A stretch of 64,000 nucleotides of DNA from an uncultured Clostridia bacterium (GTDB lineage Bacteria > Bacillota > Clostridia > Christensenellales > Borkfalkiaceae), in assembly GCA_944338165.1 (NCBI GenBank), contig CALVLN010000003.1, positions 62,001 to 126,000 of the forward strand. The letters are read 5' to 3'. Shown here piece after piece: positions 17,384 through 25,782 of the stretch (positions within the stretch are counted from its first letter, which is position 1; each line of letters starts with the position of its first letter). Position numbers and translations under genes: made by a program. The notes below the pieces were generated by a model that worked only from the letters and a program-made list of their open reading frames with translations, did not search any database and was not told the DNA's origin.

Positions 17384-18307
17384 TCAAATCTTTTTCAAAA
17401 ATTTCATGAGCTTTTTCCGTCCGTCCGCACTGCCGCACAAAAGGCGCATTTCGTCGAGCGCTTCCCGGGAAGAAAAGACGCTTGCCGTCAGCCCGCACTG
17501 CGGGGCAGAAACGTCATCCGTGCCGGAAATGACGGGATACATGCCGATCGAAGCGAGTTTTGCCTGCGTCTTCTCCCCGAGCAGGACGGAAAGAAAGACG
17601 CGGCACGCCGCGGCGTGTTCCCCCGAGAGCATGGAAATGTATTGGTACAGGTCGCAGAACTGCGTGAGCGGCTCCGCCGATACGTCCGCGCCGCGGGCGG
17701 CAAAGCGGCACAGATCGCGCTGGGTCCCCAAGAGGCGGTCGTATTCCCCGTTCAGAAAAGCGACGTAGGCGCGCATGGAATCCTCTGTGCGCCCCTCTAC
17801 GCCGCCGAGGGCGGCGGCGACTTCAACGAGGTTCTCACCGCCGCGGGAGATCACCGTCCGCGTTCCCGTTGCGCCCGCGCGGGAAAAGAGCGCGTACGCG
17901 CCGCGGCACCAGGGAAGCGCGAGCACTTTGCCGTTGACTTCGCCGCCGGAAAACCCGCCGCCGAGGGGGAGACTGTACTCCGCGCCCGCAGAAAACCCGA
18001 TGCCGAACGAGAGAAGGTCCGGCTTTTGTCCGCGGGCAAGCGCGTCTTCGGCGCCTTCCGCGGTATAGGAGGAAACGAGGAATTTTACGCCTTCCGTCTG
18101 CGCTTCCGCGCGGCGCGCCGCCGCGCGCAGAAAGGACGTGCGCGAGCCTTTGCCGCCCTCAAACGTATCGACGTTCCAGATGCGGACGACCTCGCACGGC
18201 GACGGATCTTCTTCGGCGACGGGGCGGGAAAGAAAAAACACGGCGCCCGCGACGGCGAGCACGAGCAGGAACGCAACCGCCCGCATCAGGGGCTTTTTTG
18301 CCTTCAT
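17384..18307 (-). CDS. Secreted/anchored solute-binding-protein-like protein
   Basis: A 307-residue protein with an N-terminal signal anchor (KKPLMRAVAFLLVLAVAGAVFFL) but no lipobox cysteine. The rest resembles the periplasmic-binding type II fold of family 1 extracellular solute-binding proteins: IWNVDTFEGGKGSR, AEDALARGQKPDLLSFG, then KVLALPWCRGAYALF and a C-terminal SMYPVISGT-like turn. No ABC transporter genes are near, so transport is doubtful and a sensor or scaffold role is possible. The ATG at 18307 is preferred because the signal sequence starts there. It ends 15 bp before murB and is likely in the same unit. Confidence 0.65.
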   Translation of the reverse strand: MKAKKPLMRAVAFLLVLAVAGAVFFLSRPVAEEDPSPCEVVRIWNVDTFEGGKGSRTSFLRAAARRAEAQTEGVKFLVSSYTAEGAEDALARGQKPDLLSFGIGFSAGAEYSLPLGGGFSGGEVNGKVLALPWCRGAYALFSRAGATGTRTVISRGGENLVEVAAALGGVEGRTEDSMRAYVAFLNGEYDRLLGTQRDLCRFAARGADVSAEPLTQFCDLYQYISMLSGEHAAACRVFLSVLLGEKTQAKLASIGMYPVISGTDDVSAPQCGLTASVFSSREALDEMRLLCGSADGRKKLMKFLKKI

Positions 18308-18479
18308 GCGTCTACTATATGCGGCTTTACGCCGAAAAATCACAAGGGACGCCCCGACGGGGCGCCCCTTCCGCTCCCGCCGTCCGCCCGCGGGGCAAAC
18401 GGCAAAAGCTGTATCAAAAAGCGGAACGGCTTCCGCTGCCTTATCAGTTTGTGCAGACGAAAGCCGTTTATTCGTGCGT

Positions 18480-19712
18480 TCAGCGGCGGATCTGTCCGTT
18501 GCCGCGGATGAGATATTTGTAAGTGGTGAGTTCCCTCAGCCCCATGGGGCCGCGCGCATGCAGCTTCTGCGTGGAAATGCCCATCTCCGCGCCGAACCCG
18601 AACTCAAATCCGTCGGTGAACCGCGTGGAAGCGTTTACGTATACGCACGCCGAATCGACCTCCCGCAGGAACCGCTCGGCGGCGCGCGCATCCGAGGTGA
18701 CGATCGCCTCGCTGTGACGGGTGGAATGCGCATTGATCCATGCGATCGCCTCCTCCACGCCCTCCACCGTCCGCACGGACAGTTTGAGGGAAAGGTATTC
18801 GGTGAAATAATCCTCTTCCTTGGCGGGCAGGACGGACGGACAGGCGCGCTGCGCCTCCTCGTCGCCGACGAGCACGACGCCGCGCTCCGTGAGCGCCGAT
18901 GCGAGCTCGTTCAGCATGGGGAGCGCCGCGCGGTCGATGACCAGGCTCTCGCAGGCGTTGCACACGCTCGTGCGCTGCGTCTTGGCGTTGATGAGGATCT
19001 TTTTCGCCATGCCGGCGTCCGCCGTCTTTTCGACGTAAATATGGCAGTTCCCCGTTCCCGTTTCAATGACGGGGACGGCGGCGTTTTCCAGCGTCGTCCG
19101 GATGAGGTTGGCCCCGCCGCGCGGGATCAGCACGTCCAAAACGCCCTTCTGCCGCATGAATTCCCTTGCGCTCTCGTGCGAGCGATCCTCGATGAGCTGG
19201 ATGAATTCGGGGTCGAACCCGCCCGCGCGCAGCGCATCCTTGATGACGCGCACGATGGCGGCATTGGAACGGTATGCGTCTCCGCTGCCGCGGAGCACCA
19301 CGGCGTTGCCGCTCTTGATGCACAGACCGATCGCATCCGCCGTGACGTTGGGGCGCGCCTCGTAAATGATGCCCACGACGCCGAACGGCACGCGCACCTG
19401 CTCGATCGAAAGCCCGTTTTCCGCCGTGTGCCGCCCGATGATTTCGCCCACGGGGCAGGGCAGGTGCACGAGCTGCCGCAACCCCTCGGCGATGCCCGCG
19501 ATGCGCGCTTCGTTGAGGAGCAGCCGGTCGCGGAACTGTTCGCCGCGCGTGCAGGCGTCAACGTCCGCCGCGTTCTCGCGGATGAGAAAGCCGGCATTGC
19601 CGCAGAGCGCTTCCGCCGCGAGGCCGAGCATCTGATTTTGCTGCGCTTCCGACGCGTACGCGATCGCCGCGGCATGTTCCTTGCAGAGCAGACAGGTTTC
19701 GGATACGGTCAT
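18480..19712 (-). CDS. proA: Glutamate-5-semialdehyde dehydrogenase
   Basis: A 410-residue enzyme that reduces gamma-glutamyl phosphate to glutamate semialdehyde in proline synthesis, NADPH-dependent. It has the family landmarks VPFGVVGIIYEARPNVT, GNAVVLRGSGDA, VLDVLIPRGGANLI and the catalytic Cys in QRTSVCNACESLV (about residue 258). Two in-frame ATGs occur; the second (19712) is chosen because GGGAGG lies six bases before it and directly abuts the first. proB is not adjacent. It has its own strong promoter and is therefore a single-gene unit. Confidence 0.97.
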   Translation of the reverse strand: MTVSETCLLCKEHAAAIAYASEAQQNQMLGLAAEALCGNAGFLIRENAADVDACTRGEQFRDRLLLNEARIAGIAEGLRQLVHLPCPVGEIIGRHTAENGLSIEQVRVPFGVVGIIYEARPNVTADAIGLCIKSGNAVVLRGSGDAYRSNAAIVRVIKDALRAGGFDPEFIQLIEDRSHESAREFMRQKGVLDVLIPRGGANLIRTTLENAAVPVIETGTGNCHIYVEKTADAGMAKKILINAKTQRTSVCNACESLVIDRAALPMLNELASALTERGVVLVGDEEAQRACPSVLPAKEEDYFTEYLSLKLSVRTVEGVEEAIAWINAHSTRHSEAIVTSDARAAERFLREVDSACVYVNASTRFTDGFEFGFGAEMGISTQKLHARGPMGLRELTTYKYLIRGNGQIRR

Positions 19713-19733
19713 ATTCATCCTCCCTTTTTTTCA

Positions 19734-19762
19734 AGTATAACAAAAAAATGCGGCGCTGTCAA
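19734..19762 (-). promoter_or_regulatory. proA promoter
   Basis: Minus-strand TTGACA (19757-19762), a 17-bp spacer and TATACT (19734-19739), in the gap between yebC and proA. Confidence 0.85.
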
Positions 19763-19787
19763 ATGCGCCGCCCGTACGCTCGTACGG

Positions 19788-20528
19788 TTATTCTTCTTCG
19801 TCCTCTTCGGGAAGTTCGACGTTGTGCCAGACGGTTTGTACGTCGTCGTTCTCCTCGAGCTTGTCGAGCATCTTGCGGAAGGTCTCCAGCTTGTCTTCGG
19901 GGAGGGCGATCCGGCTCTGCGGGATCATGGAAAGCTCCGCCGAGAGGAAGGAAAGCCCCTTCCCTTCCAGGAATTTACGCACTTCGGAAAATGCGGAAAC
20001 GGACGTGTAGATCTCGTAAACGTCTTCCTGCGTGACGACGTCGTCCGCGCCCGCCTCGATGGCGTAGTCGGTGACGGTGTCCTCGTCGAGATCGGGCGTG
20101 CGCTCGATGACGATGAGGCCCTTGTTGTCAAACATATAAGAGACGCTGCCCGTGGTGCCCAGCGAGCCGCCGTGCTTGGACATGATCGCGCGGATATCGC
20201 CCGCCGTGCGGTTGTTGTTGTCGGTCAGCGTGGAGATGATGACCGCTGCCCCCGCAACGCCGTATCCTTCATAGGTGAGTTCCTTGTAATCCTTATCCCC
20301 GAGCTCGCCCGCCGCGCGCTTGATGGAGCGCTCGATGTTTTCGTTGGGCATATTTGCCGCCTTTGCCTTGGCAATGACGTCCGCGAGCTTGGAGTTGGTC
20401 GCAGGGTTGGGGTTCCCCTTGGCTGCGACGGCGATCTCCCTGCCGATCTTGGTGAAGATCTTCCCTCTTGCGGCGTCTGCCTTACCCTTCTTTGCCGCGA
20501 TGTTGTGCCATTTGCTGTGTCCGGACAT
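19788..20528 (-). CDS. yebC: YebC/PmpR-family regulator (translation factor or transcriptional regulator)
   Basis: A 246-residue protein opening MSGHSKWHNIAAKKGKADAA, the hallmark of the TACO1/YebC family, followed by IFTKIGREI and later YEGYGVAGAAVIIS and the acidic middle domain. YebC_I proteins act on ribosomes to relieve stalling at prolines, and some relatives act as DNA-binding regulators. A clear AGGAGG site precedes the ATG. It lies 26 bp downstream of the TrmH-family methyltransferase gene. Confidence 0.97.
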   Translation of the reverse strand: MSGHSKWHNIAAKKGKADAARGKIFTKIGREIAVAAKGNPNPATNSKLADVIAKAKAANMPNENIERSIKRAAGELGDKDYKELTYEGYGVAGAAVIISTLTDNNNRTAGDIRAIMSKHGGSLGTTGSVSYMFDNKGLIVIERTPDLDEDTVTDYAIEAGADDVVTQEDVYEIYTSVSAFSEVRKFLEGKGLSFLSAELSMIPQSRIALPEDKLETFRKMLDKLEENDDVQTVWHNVELPEEDEEE

Positions 20529-20554
20529 AGTAACCTCCTCCGCCCCTTCGGCGG

Positions 20555-21304
20555 TTATTCTTCAAATTGTCTGCGTTTGAGCAGATACATGGCGACGGAC
20601 GCGGACACCGCCGCGTTCAGGCTTTCCGCCGTTTCCGCCATGGGAATGCGCACCGTACGGTCTGCGCGGGCGCGCACGCATTTGCTGAGCCCGTTCCCCT
20701 CGTTGCCGATGCAGAGCGCGAAGCGCTCCGGCGGCAGGAAGGAGAACAGGTTTTCCCCGTCCATATCCGCCGCAAGAAAGGGGATCCCCTCGAGAGCGGC
20801 GAGCACCTGCTCATGCGTGCCCGCCATCAGCCGCACGAAAAACACCCCGCTCATGCTCGCCCGCACGCACTTGGGCGCGAACGGGTCGGCGCAGCCGATG
20901 AGATAGACGTCGCGATAACCCGCCGCATTGGCCGTCCGCACGATCGCGCCGACGTTGGCGGGGTCGGAAACGCCGTCCAAAACGAGGCAGCTCCCCTCCG
21001 GCGGGCGCAAAGCGGCGCGGGGAATGCGCACTTCGGCGGCGATGCCCTGCGGGGTCTTTTCGTCGCAGAGCGCGCGGAACGCGTCCGCACCGAACGTACA
21101 CGCGGGCAAAGAAAACGTCTCCCCCGCGTAATCCTCGCGGACGGCGAGCCGTACGACTTCCATGCCGCTTTCCACCGCCTCGCGCACCATCTTTTCCCCT
21201 TCTACGAGGAATGTGCCGCGCGCTTTTCTGCCCTTTTTTTCCTTTAAAGCGGCAAATTCACGGACGAGCGGATTGTTTCTCGAAAGGATGACCGTCTTTT
21301 CCAT
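20555..21304 (-). CDS. TrmH/SpoU-family RNA 2'-O-methyltransferase
   Basis: A 249-residue SPOUT methyltransferase. The N-terminal SpoU substrate-binding part reads LSRNNPLVREFAALKEKKGR...FLVEGEKMV. The trefoil-knot SAM site comprises CLVLDGVSDPANVGAIVRTA, FALCIGNEGNGLSKCV and RIPMAETAESLNAAVSASV. Its target is probably 23S rRNA or tRNA, as for YsgA-type proteins. The start at 21304 is set by homology; there is no recognisable ribosome site, and the ATG directly abuts the T-rich tail of the rplT terminator. How it is translated is unclear. Confidence 0.92.
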   Translation of the reverse strand: MEKTVILSRNNPLVREFAALKEKKGRKARGTFLVEGEKMVREAVESGMEVVRLAVREDYAGETFSLPACTFGADAFRALCDEKTPQGIAAEVRIPRAALRPPEGSCLVLDGVSDPANVGAIVRTANAAGYRDVYLIGCADPFAPKCVRASMSGVFFVRLMAGTHEQVLAALEGIPFLAADMDGENLFSFLPPERFALCIGNEGNGLSKCVRARADRTVRIPMAETAESLNAAVSASVAMYLLKRRQFEE

Positions 21305-21306
21305 AG

Positions 21307-21332
21307 AGAAAAAGCCTTTTTGCAAAGGCTTC
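21307..21332 (-). terminator. Terminator after rplT
   Basis: On the minus strand the hairpin AGCCTTT/AAAGGCT is followed by TTTT, ending three bases before the methyltransferase ATG. Confidence 0.7.
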
Positions 21333-21389
21333 TTGTTTGAGTGATCTCCGCAGACAGCCGCGATGATTGCGGATCCTGCGGAAAAAAGC

Positions 21390-21740
21390 TTACAGCGCCG
21401 CCTTTGCCTTGCCGCAAAGTTCGGCAAACGCCGCTGCGTCCGTAACGGCAAGATCGGCGAGCACCTTTCTGTTCAGCTCGATGCCGGCAACTTTCAGCCC
21501 GTGCATGAGCTTGGAATAGGAAAGCCCGTTGATGCGCGCGCCCGCATTGATGCGCGCGATCCAGAGCGAACGCATGTCGCGCTTTCTGCGCTTTCTCCCG
21601 ATATACGCATAGTTGAGCGACTTCATCACCGCCTCGCGCGCGATGCGGTACGACTTGCTCTTGTTGCCGAAGTAGCCCTTGGCGAGCTTTAAGATCTTTC
21701 TACGCTTTTTAACGGCATTGACGCCTCTTTTGATACGCAT
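21390..21740 (-). CDS. rplT: Ribosomal protein L20
   Basis: A 116-residue 50S protein needed early in assembly. [25 protein letters not shown] and [20 protein letters not shown] are diagnostic. It is the last gene of the infC-rpmI-rplT unit, where free L20 normally feeds back on the leader RNA. Start and length are standard. Confidence 0.98.
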   Translation of the reverse strand: MRIKRGVNAVKKRRKILKLAKGYFGNKSKSYRIAREAVMKSLNYAYIGRKRRKRDMRSLWIARINAGARINGLSYSKLMHGLKVAGIELNRKVLADLAVTDAAAFAELCGKAKAAL

Positions 21741-21753
21741 GCTTTACCTCCCG

Positions 21754-21954
21754 TTAGTCCTTATAAGGAATCATCTTCTTGACCGTCTTTTCGTGCGTGG
21801 AAGCGACGAGCGTAGACTGACGAAGATTTCTCTTTCTCTTTCTGTTCTTGGTTTCGGCTTTGTGGTTCTTGCCGCCGTGCGCGCGGTTGACCTTGCCGCT
21901 TCCGGTAAGCCAGAAGCGCTTTTTCGTCGCGCTGTGCGATTTCTGCTTGGGCAT
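21754..21954 (-). CDS. rpmI: Ribosomal protein L35
   Basis: A 66-residue basic 50S protein. MPKQKSHSATKKRFWLTGSG is the standard N-terminus, and KRNLRQSTLVASTHEKTVKK the C-terminal half. The ATG at 21954 has an AGGA site. It lies between infC and rplT with short spacers. Confidence 0.98.
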   Translation of the reverse strand: MPKQKSHSATKKRFWLTGSGKVNRAHGGKNHKAETKNRKRKRNLRQSTLVASTHEKTVKKMIPYKD

Positions 21955-22022
21955 AACGATTTCCTCCAAATAAATGTTATCGAACTTGTCTATCTGTCTG
22001 CCGCATGCGCGGCGAGAATAGC

Positions 22023-22547
22023 TTATTTTTTTGCGGGCCCCAGGATCATGATGATGTTGCGCCCTTCCATGGCGATGGGCTTTTCGACGACGCAGACTTC
22101 CTTCAGCATCTCCGCAAAGCGCACCATCACGTCTTTGGCGAGCGAGGAATGCGCCATCTGCCTGCCGCGCAGGCGGATGGAGACCTTGACTTTGTTCCCC
22201 GCTTCGAGGAACTTGGTCGCCTGCCTTGCCTTGACGTTGATGTCGCCGACGTCGATGGTCATGGAAAGCTGTACTTCCTTGATCTCCACGACCTTCTGAT
22301 TTCTGCGGTTCTCCTTCTCCTTTTTCGCCTGTTCGAAACGGAACTTCCCGTAATCCATGATCTTGCAGACGGGCGGGACGGCGGTCGGAGAGATCTTGAC
22401 GAGATCGAGCCCCGCTTCTTCCGCAAGGCGCATGGCCTGCGCGGGCGTCATGACGCCGAGCATTTCCCCCGTCGCCGCGATGACGCGGATCTCGCGATCG
22501 CGGATGTCGCCGTTCGTTTGATGCTGCTGTTTTTGCGGTTTGATGAT
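22023..22547 (-). CDS. infC: Translation initiation factor IF-3 (non-AUG start)
   Basis: A 174-residue factor that checks start codons on the 30S subunit. GDIRDREIRVIAATGEMLGV begins the N domain, and KVSIRLRGRQMAHSSLA lies in the C domain. No ATG occurs at the proper N-terminus. The best start is ATC at 22547, six bases after GAGG in GTGAGGTATCCG; a GTG nine bases further upstream lacks a ribosome site. Rare start codons are the known means by which IF-3 limits its own synthesis. It heads the infC-rpmI-rplT operon behind a 150-nt leader. Confidence 0.95.
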   Translation of the reverse strand: MIKPQKQQHQTNGDIRDREIRVIAATGEMLGVMTPAQAMRLAEEAGLDLVKISPTAVPPVCKIMDYGKFRFEQAKKEKENRRNQKVVEIKEVQLSMTIDVGDINVKARQATKFLEAGNKVKVSIRLRGRQMAHSSLAKDVMVRFAEMLKEVCVVEKPIAMEGRNIIMILGPAKK

Positions 22548-22697
22548 CGGATACCTCACAGAAAAAATTAACGGGCTGCACAAAGTGCAACCCGTGATAA
22601 ACTGCCTCCGCCGCGCGTTTTGCGCGGAGATCAACAAATTATCTGCACGTGCCGACGAATGCCGCACGGCGAGAAGAGCTGCTCTTCTGCTTTGACC
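22548..22697 (-). ncRNA. L20-type leader of infC-rpmI-rplT
   Basis: About 150 nt lie between the promoter and infC, with several self-complementary segments (AGAGCAGCTCT near the 5' end, CCGCGCG/CGCGCGG mid-way) and the terminator-like hairpin at 22562-22594. In Firmicutes this operon is controlled by L20 binding to such a leader. Identity comes from position and layout; I did not fold it. Confidence 0.7.
22562..22594 (-). terminator. Attenuator hairpin in the infC leader
   Basis: Minus-strand CGGGTTGCAC/GTGCAGCCCG stem with a TTT loop, followed by TTAATTTTTT, just before infC. Its place inside the leader suggests transcription attenuation. Confidence 0.8.
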
Positions 22698-22703
22698 TTG
22701 CAT

Positions 22704-22732
22704 AGTTTAGCATATCTCTTCCCGTTTGTCAA
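22704..22732 (-). promoter_or_regulatory. Promoter of the infC operon
   Basis: Minus-strand TTGACA (22727-22732), a 17-bp spacer and TAAACT (22704-22709). Confidence 0.85.
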
Positions 22733-22750
22733 TTGATTTTACGGCCGTTT

Positions 22751-24658
22751 TCAAAAAATTTTCTTGCTGTCGTTCTCCTCGCGGAGCATGGCGATAAAGT
22801 CCGCCTTCGTCATGGCGCCGATATCCCCTTCGCCCCTGCGGCGGACGGAGACCGTGCCTTCTTCCATCTCCTTATCGCCGACGACCAGCTTGTAAGGGAC
22901 CTTCTCCATCTCCGCGTCGAGGATCTTCCTGCCGAGTTTTTCCTTGCGCAGGTCGGCGGAAGCGCGCAGCCCAAGCGCATTGATCTCGTCCGAAAGAGCC
23001 TTCGCATACTCGGCGGCGCGGTCGGTGATGGGCAGCACGCGCACCTGTTCGGGCGCAAGCCAGACGGGGAATTTGCCCGCAAAGTGCTCGATCAGGATGC
23101 CGATGAAACGCTCGATGGAGCCGAACACGACGCGGTGGATCATGATCGGGCGGTGTTTCTGCCCGTCCTCGCCCACGTATTCCGCCTCGAAGCGCTGCGG
23201 AAGCTGGAAGTCGAGCTGGATGGTACCGCACTGCCAGGTGCGGCCGATGCTGTCCTCGAGATGGAAGTCGATCTTCGGCCCGTAGAAGGCGCCGTCGCCC
23301 TCGTTGACGACGTAAGCAAGCCCCAGCTCGTCGAGCGCCTCGCGCAGCGCCTCCGTCGCGCGCTCCCAATCTTCGTCGCTGCCGATGGAATTGTCGGGGC
23401 GGGTGGAAAGTTCAACGTGGTATTTGAAGCCGAACAGCGTATAGACCTCGTTGATGATGCGGACGACGCCCTTGATCTCCGGCTTGATCTGTTCCGGCGT
23501 CATGAAGATGTGCGCGTCGTCCTGCGTGAAACAGCGCACGCGCATGAGCCCGTGCAGCTGACCGCTCTTCTCGTGGCGGTGCACGAGGCCGAGTTCGCCC
23601 ATCCGGATGGGAAGATCTTTATAGCTGTGCGGGGTCAGCTTGTACACGAGCATCCCGCCGGGGCAGTTCATGGGCTTGATGGCGCAGTCCTCCCCGTCGA
23701 TCTTGGTCGTATACATATTTTCTTTATAATGATCCCAATGCCCGCTCGTTTCCCAAAGGCTGCGGTTCAGGATCATGGGCGTCTGGATCTCGACGTAACC
23801 TTCCCGCCTGTGGATCTGACGCCAGTAATCGATGAGAAGATTTTTCAGGATCATGCCGTTCGGCAGAAAGAACGGGAAGCCTCTGCCCTCGTTGAGGAGC
23901 GCAAACAGCTTCATCTCCTTGCCGAGTTTGGTGTGATCGCGCTTCTTCGCCTCCTCGAGCATGGTGAAATAGGCTTCCATTTCCTCCTTTTTGGGGAAGG
24001 CGGTGCCGTAGATGCGGGTGAGCATCTTCTTCTTTTCGTCGCCGCGCCAGTAAGCGCCCGCGATGGACGTCAGCTTGAACGCCTTGATCTTACCCGTCGA
24101 GGGAAGATGCGGGCCGCGGCACAGATCGGTAAAGGTGCCCTGCTTGTAAAAACTGATCTCCTCCCCCTCGGGAAGATCCTGGATGAGCTCGACTTTATAA
24201 TTTTCGTGATACTTGCTCATGAGCGCGATCGCCTCTTCGCGGGGCAGCGTGAAGCGCTCCACGGGCAGATTGCTCTTGATGATCTTCTTCATTTCCGCCT
24301 CTACCTTGGCAAGATCTTCCATGGTGATGGGCGTCTTGAAGTCGACGTCGTAATAAAACCCGTTGTCGATGACGGGGCCGATGGCAAGTTTGCAGGTGGG
24401 ATAGACGGTCTTGAGCGCCTGCGCCAGCACGTGCGCGCAGGTATGGCGGTATACGTCCAGCCCCTCCCTGTCTTTGAGCGTGACGATCTCCAGCGCGTCG
24501 CCCTCCGCAAGCTCGTGGGAAAGGTCGCACAGGCGGCCGTTTACTTTTGCGGCGACGGCCGCGCGGGCAAGCCCTTCGCTGATCGCCTGCGCCGCTTGCA
24601 GGCAGGTCGCACCCGCGTCGAGCGCGAGCAGATCGCCGTTTTTCAACGTAATGTTCAT
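22751..24658 (-). CDS. thrS: Threonyl-tRNA synthetase
   Basis: A 635-residue class II synthetase. The TGS domain (MNITLKNGDLLALD) and the editing domain with HTCAHVLAQALK are followed by the core: motif 2 region RCFTQDDAHIF, FKYHVELSTRP and motif 3 IMIHRVVFGSIERFIGILIEH, then the anticodon-binding domain VWLAPEQVRVLPI. The ATG at 24658 has a GGAGGATC site and matches the family N-terminus; longer upstream frames run through the T-box leader and are not coding. Expression is governed by the T-box. Confidence 0.98.
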   Translation of the reverse strand: MNITLKNGDLLALDAGATCLQAAQAISEGLARAAVAAKVNGRLCDLSHELAEGDALEIVTLKDREGLDVYRHTCAHVLAQALKTVYPTCKLAIGPVIDNGFYYDVDFKTPITMEDLAKVEAEMKKIIKSNLPVERFTLPREEAIALMSKYHENYKVELIQDLPEGEEISFYKQGTFTDLCRGPHLPSTGKIKAFKLTSIAGAYWRGDEKKKMLTRIYGTAFPKKEEMEAYFTMLEEAKKRDHTKLGKEMKLFALLNEGRGFPFFLPNGMILKNLLIDYWRQIHRREGYVEIQTPMILNRSLWETSGHWDHYKENMYTTKIDGEDCAIKPMNCPGGMLVYKLTPHSYKDLPIRMGELGLVHRHEKSGQLHGLMRVRCFTQDDAHIFMTPEQIKPEIKGVVRIINEVYTLFGFKYHVELSTRPDNSIGSDEDWERATEALREALDELGLAYVVNEGDGAFYGPKIDFHLEDSIGRTWQCGTIQLDFQLPQRFEAEYVGEDGQKHRPIMIHRVVFGSIERFIGILIEHFAGKFPVWLAPEQVRVLPITDRAAEYAKALSDEINALGLRASADLRKEKLGRKILDAEMEKVPYKLVVGDKEMEEGTVSVRRRGEGDIGAMTKADFIAMLREENDSKKIF

Positions 24659-24914
24659 AGGATCCTCCTCCGGATAAAATAAAAACGCCCTTAACTTCCC
24701 CGACGGGGAATTTAAGGACGCAAGACGTTCGTTGCGCGGTTCCACCTTAATTGCCGCGGGAAAGCCCCGCAGCCGCTTTTTCCGTGTGAAATTTGCCGCA
24801 TCCGCGGAGCCCGCAGACGGGAACGAAGCGGTTTCGTTTGCCGCGCCGCATGCGGAACTTGCAGCCAAAGGTTCCGCTCTCTGGGAAGTGGCGACGGGAC
24901 TACTTGTCATCGTC
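24659..24914 (-). ncRNA. T-box leader controlling thrS
   Basis: About 255 nt of leader with the conserved T-box core AGGTGGAACCGCG on the minus strand (24735-24747) and a terminator (24681-24720). Stem I shows an AGAGAG stretch near the 5' side, and GAAACCGC supplies a candidate specifier codon ACC (threonine) at 24830-24832. Uncharged tRNA-Thr should stabilise the antiterminator and let thrS be read. Confidence 0.92.
24681..24720 (-). terminator. T-box terminator
   Basis: Long stem CGTCCTTAAATTCCCC pairing with GGGGAAGTTAAGGGCG around GTC, then TTTTTATTTT on the minus strand. It ends 22 bases before the thrS ATG. Confidence 0.9.
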
Positions 24915-24920
24915 CCCTTT

Positions 24921-24949
24921 ATCATATCCTCCGCGCGCCGTTTTGTCAA
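24921..24949 (-). promoter_or_regulatory. thrS promoter
   Basis: Minus-strand TTGACA (24944-24949), a 17-bp spacer and TATGAT (24921-24926). The -35 overlaps the stop codon of the ytxC-like gene. Confidence 0.88.
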
Positions 24950-25641
24950 GAGAAAATCGCACGTTCGGCGTAATATTTTTGCAGGAAATCGCTCACGGAG
25001 TCCTCCACCTTCCCGAGGCAGTAGACGAGCCCGGCGTCCGAGAGCACGATCTCCGTTTTCATGTCCTCCTCCCCCGTGAGGCGGCTGCGGCGCAAAGGCG
25101 CAAAATTTTCGCCGAAAACGGTATTCCCGCGCAGATAGACGCGGCGGCGGCTTTCCCCGGCGAGAAAGGCGCAGAATTTTTTTAAGTCGGAGGCGGAAAA
25201 TGCAGACGGCACGTAGCTTGCGATCCGTTCCCACTTTTCCCGCAGCGGACCCAGGCAAAAATCGTAAAATCCGTCCACGGCGAACTCGCGCGCGGGGGAG
25301 ATCTTGCCGCGGATGTACGCCTTATCGCTCTCGAGATCGGCCGAAATGAGCGCTGCAAGCAGCAGACGCCGCTCGTCCCCGCGCAGCGAAACGTTCAGGC
25401 TGCGGCGCAGAAAGCGGTATTTATAGCCGATCCCCACGATCTCCGCAAGCTTATCTTTGACGTCGCCGAGCACGCGCGGCTGCGTCCCTTCGCGCATACG
25501 GATGCCGAGCGCGGTGCGTCCGGGCGCAAAAATCAGCTCCCCCTCGCCGCCCGCCGCGAGCAGGCCGCTCATCACGCCGTTGTACAAATAGGTGATAAAA
25601 CTGCCGTTTTCCTGTCTCTCCGAGATCCTGATTTCTTCCAC
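24946..25641 (-). CDS. YtxC-like putative sporulation protein
   Basis: A protein of about 231 residues. It shows no catalytic motif, but the central stretch EIVGIGYKYRFLRRSL, then LLAALISADLESDKAYI, FAVDGFYDFCLGPLREKW and YVPSAFSASDLKKFCAFL, follows the pattern of the YtxC family, whose members occur in endospore formers and often precede thrS. The position directly before thrS supports this. The start is uncertain: GTG at 25641 begins the conserved part, while an ATG at 25710 would add 23 basic residues overlapping the divergent leuS promoter. Function is unknown even in Bacillus. Confidence 0.65.
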   Translation of the reverse strand: MEEIRISERQENGSFITYLYNGVMSGLLAAGGEGELIFAPGRTALGIRMREGTQPRVLGDVKDKLAEIVGIGYKYRFLRRSLNVSLRGDERRLLLAALISADLESDKAYIRGKISPAREFAVDGFYDFCLGPLREKWERIASYVPSAFSASDLKKFCAFLAGESRRRVYLRGNTVFGENFAPLRRSRLTGEEDMKTEIVLSDAGLVYCLGKVEDSVSDFLQKYYAERAIFS

Positions 25642-25715
25642 AACTTTATTGTATGCCCGTTTGCGCGTTTTATTTATGCGGGCAGACGAGAAGGGGAACT
25701 TCCCTTCCATTCCGC

Positions 25716-25744
25716 TTGACTTTCTTAAAAAAATAAGATAAAAT
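25716..25744 (+). promoter_or_regulatory. leuS promoter
   Basis: TTGACT (25716-25721), a 17-bp spacer and TAAAAT (25739-25744), about 40 bp before leuS. No T-box is seen here: the leader is too short. Confidence 0.75.
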
Positions 25745-25782
25745 ACAAAGACAATCTGCATTTTTCGGGAGAAAAACAGCGT

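Noticed and set aside
18340..18400. GC-rich hairpin past the end of proA as a terminator
   Set aside because: The stem CGCCCC/GGGGCG is sound, but only a distant ATTTTT follows; evidence is too thin for a feature.
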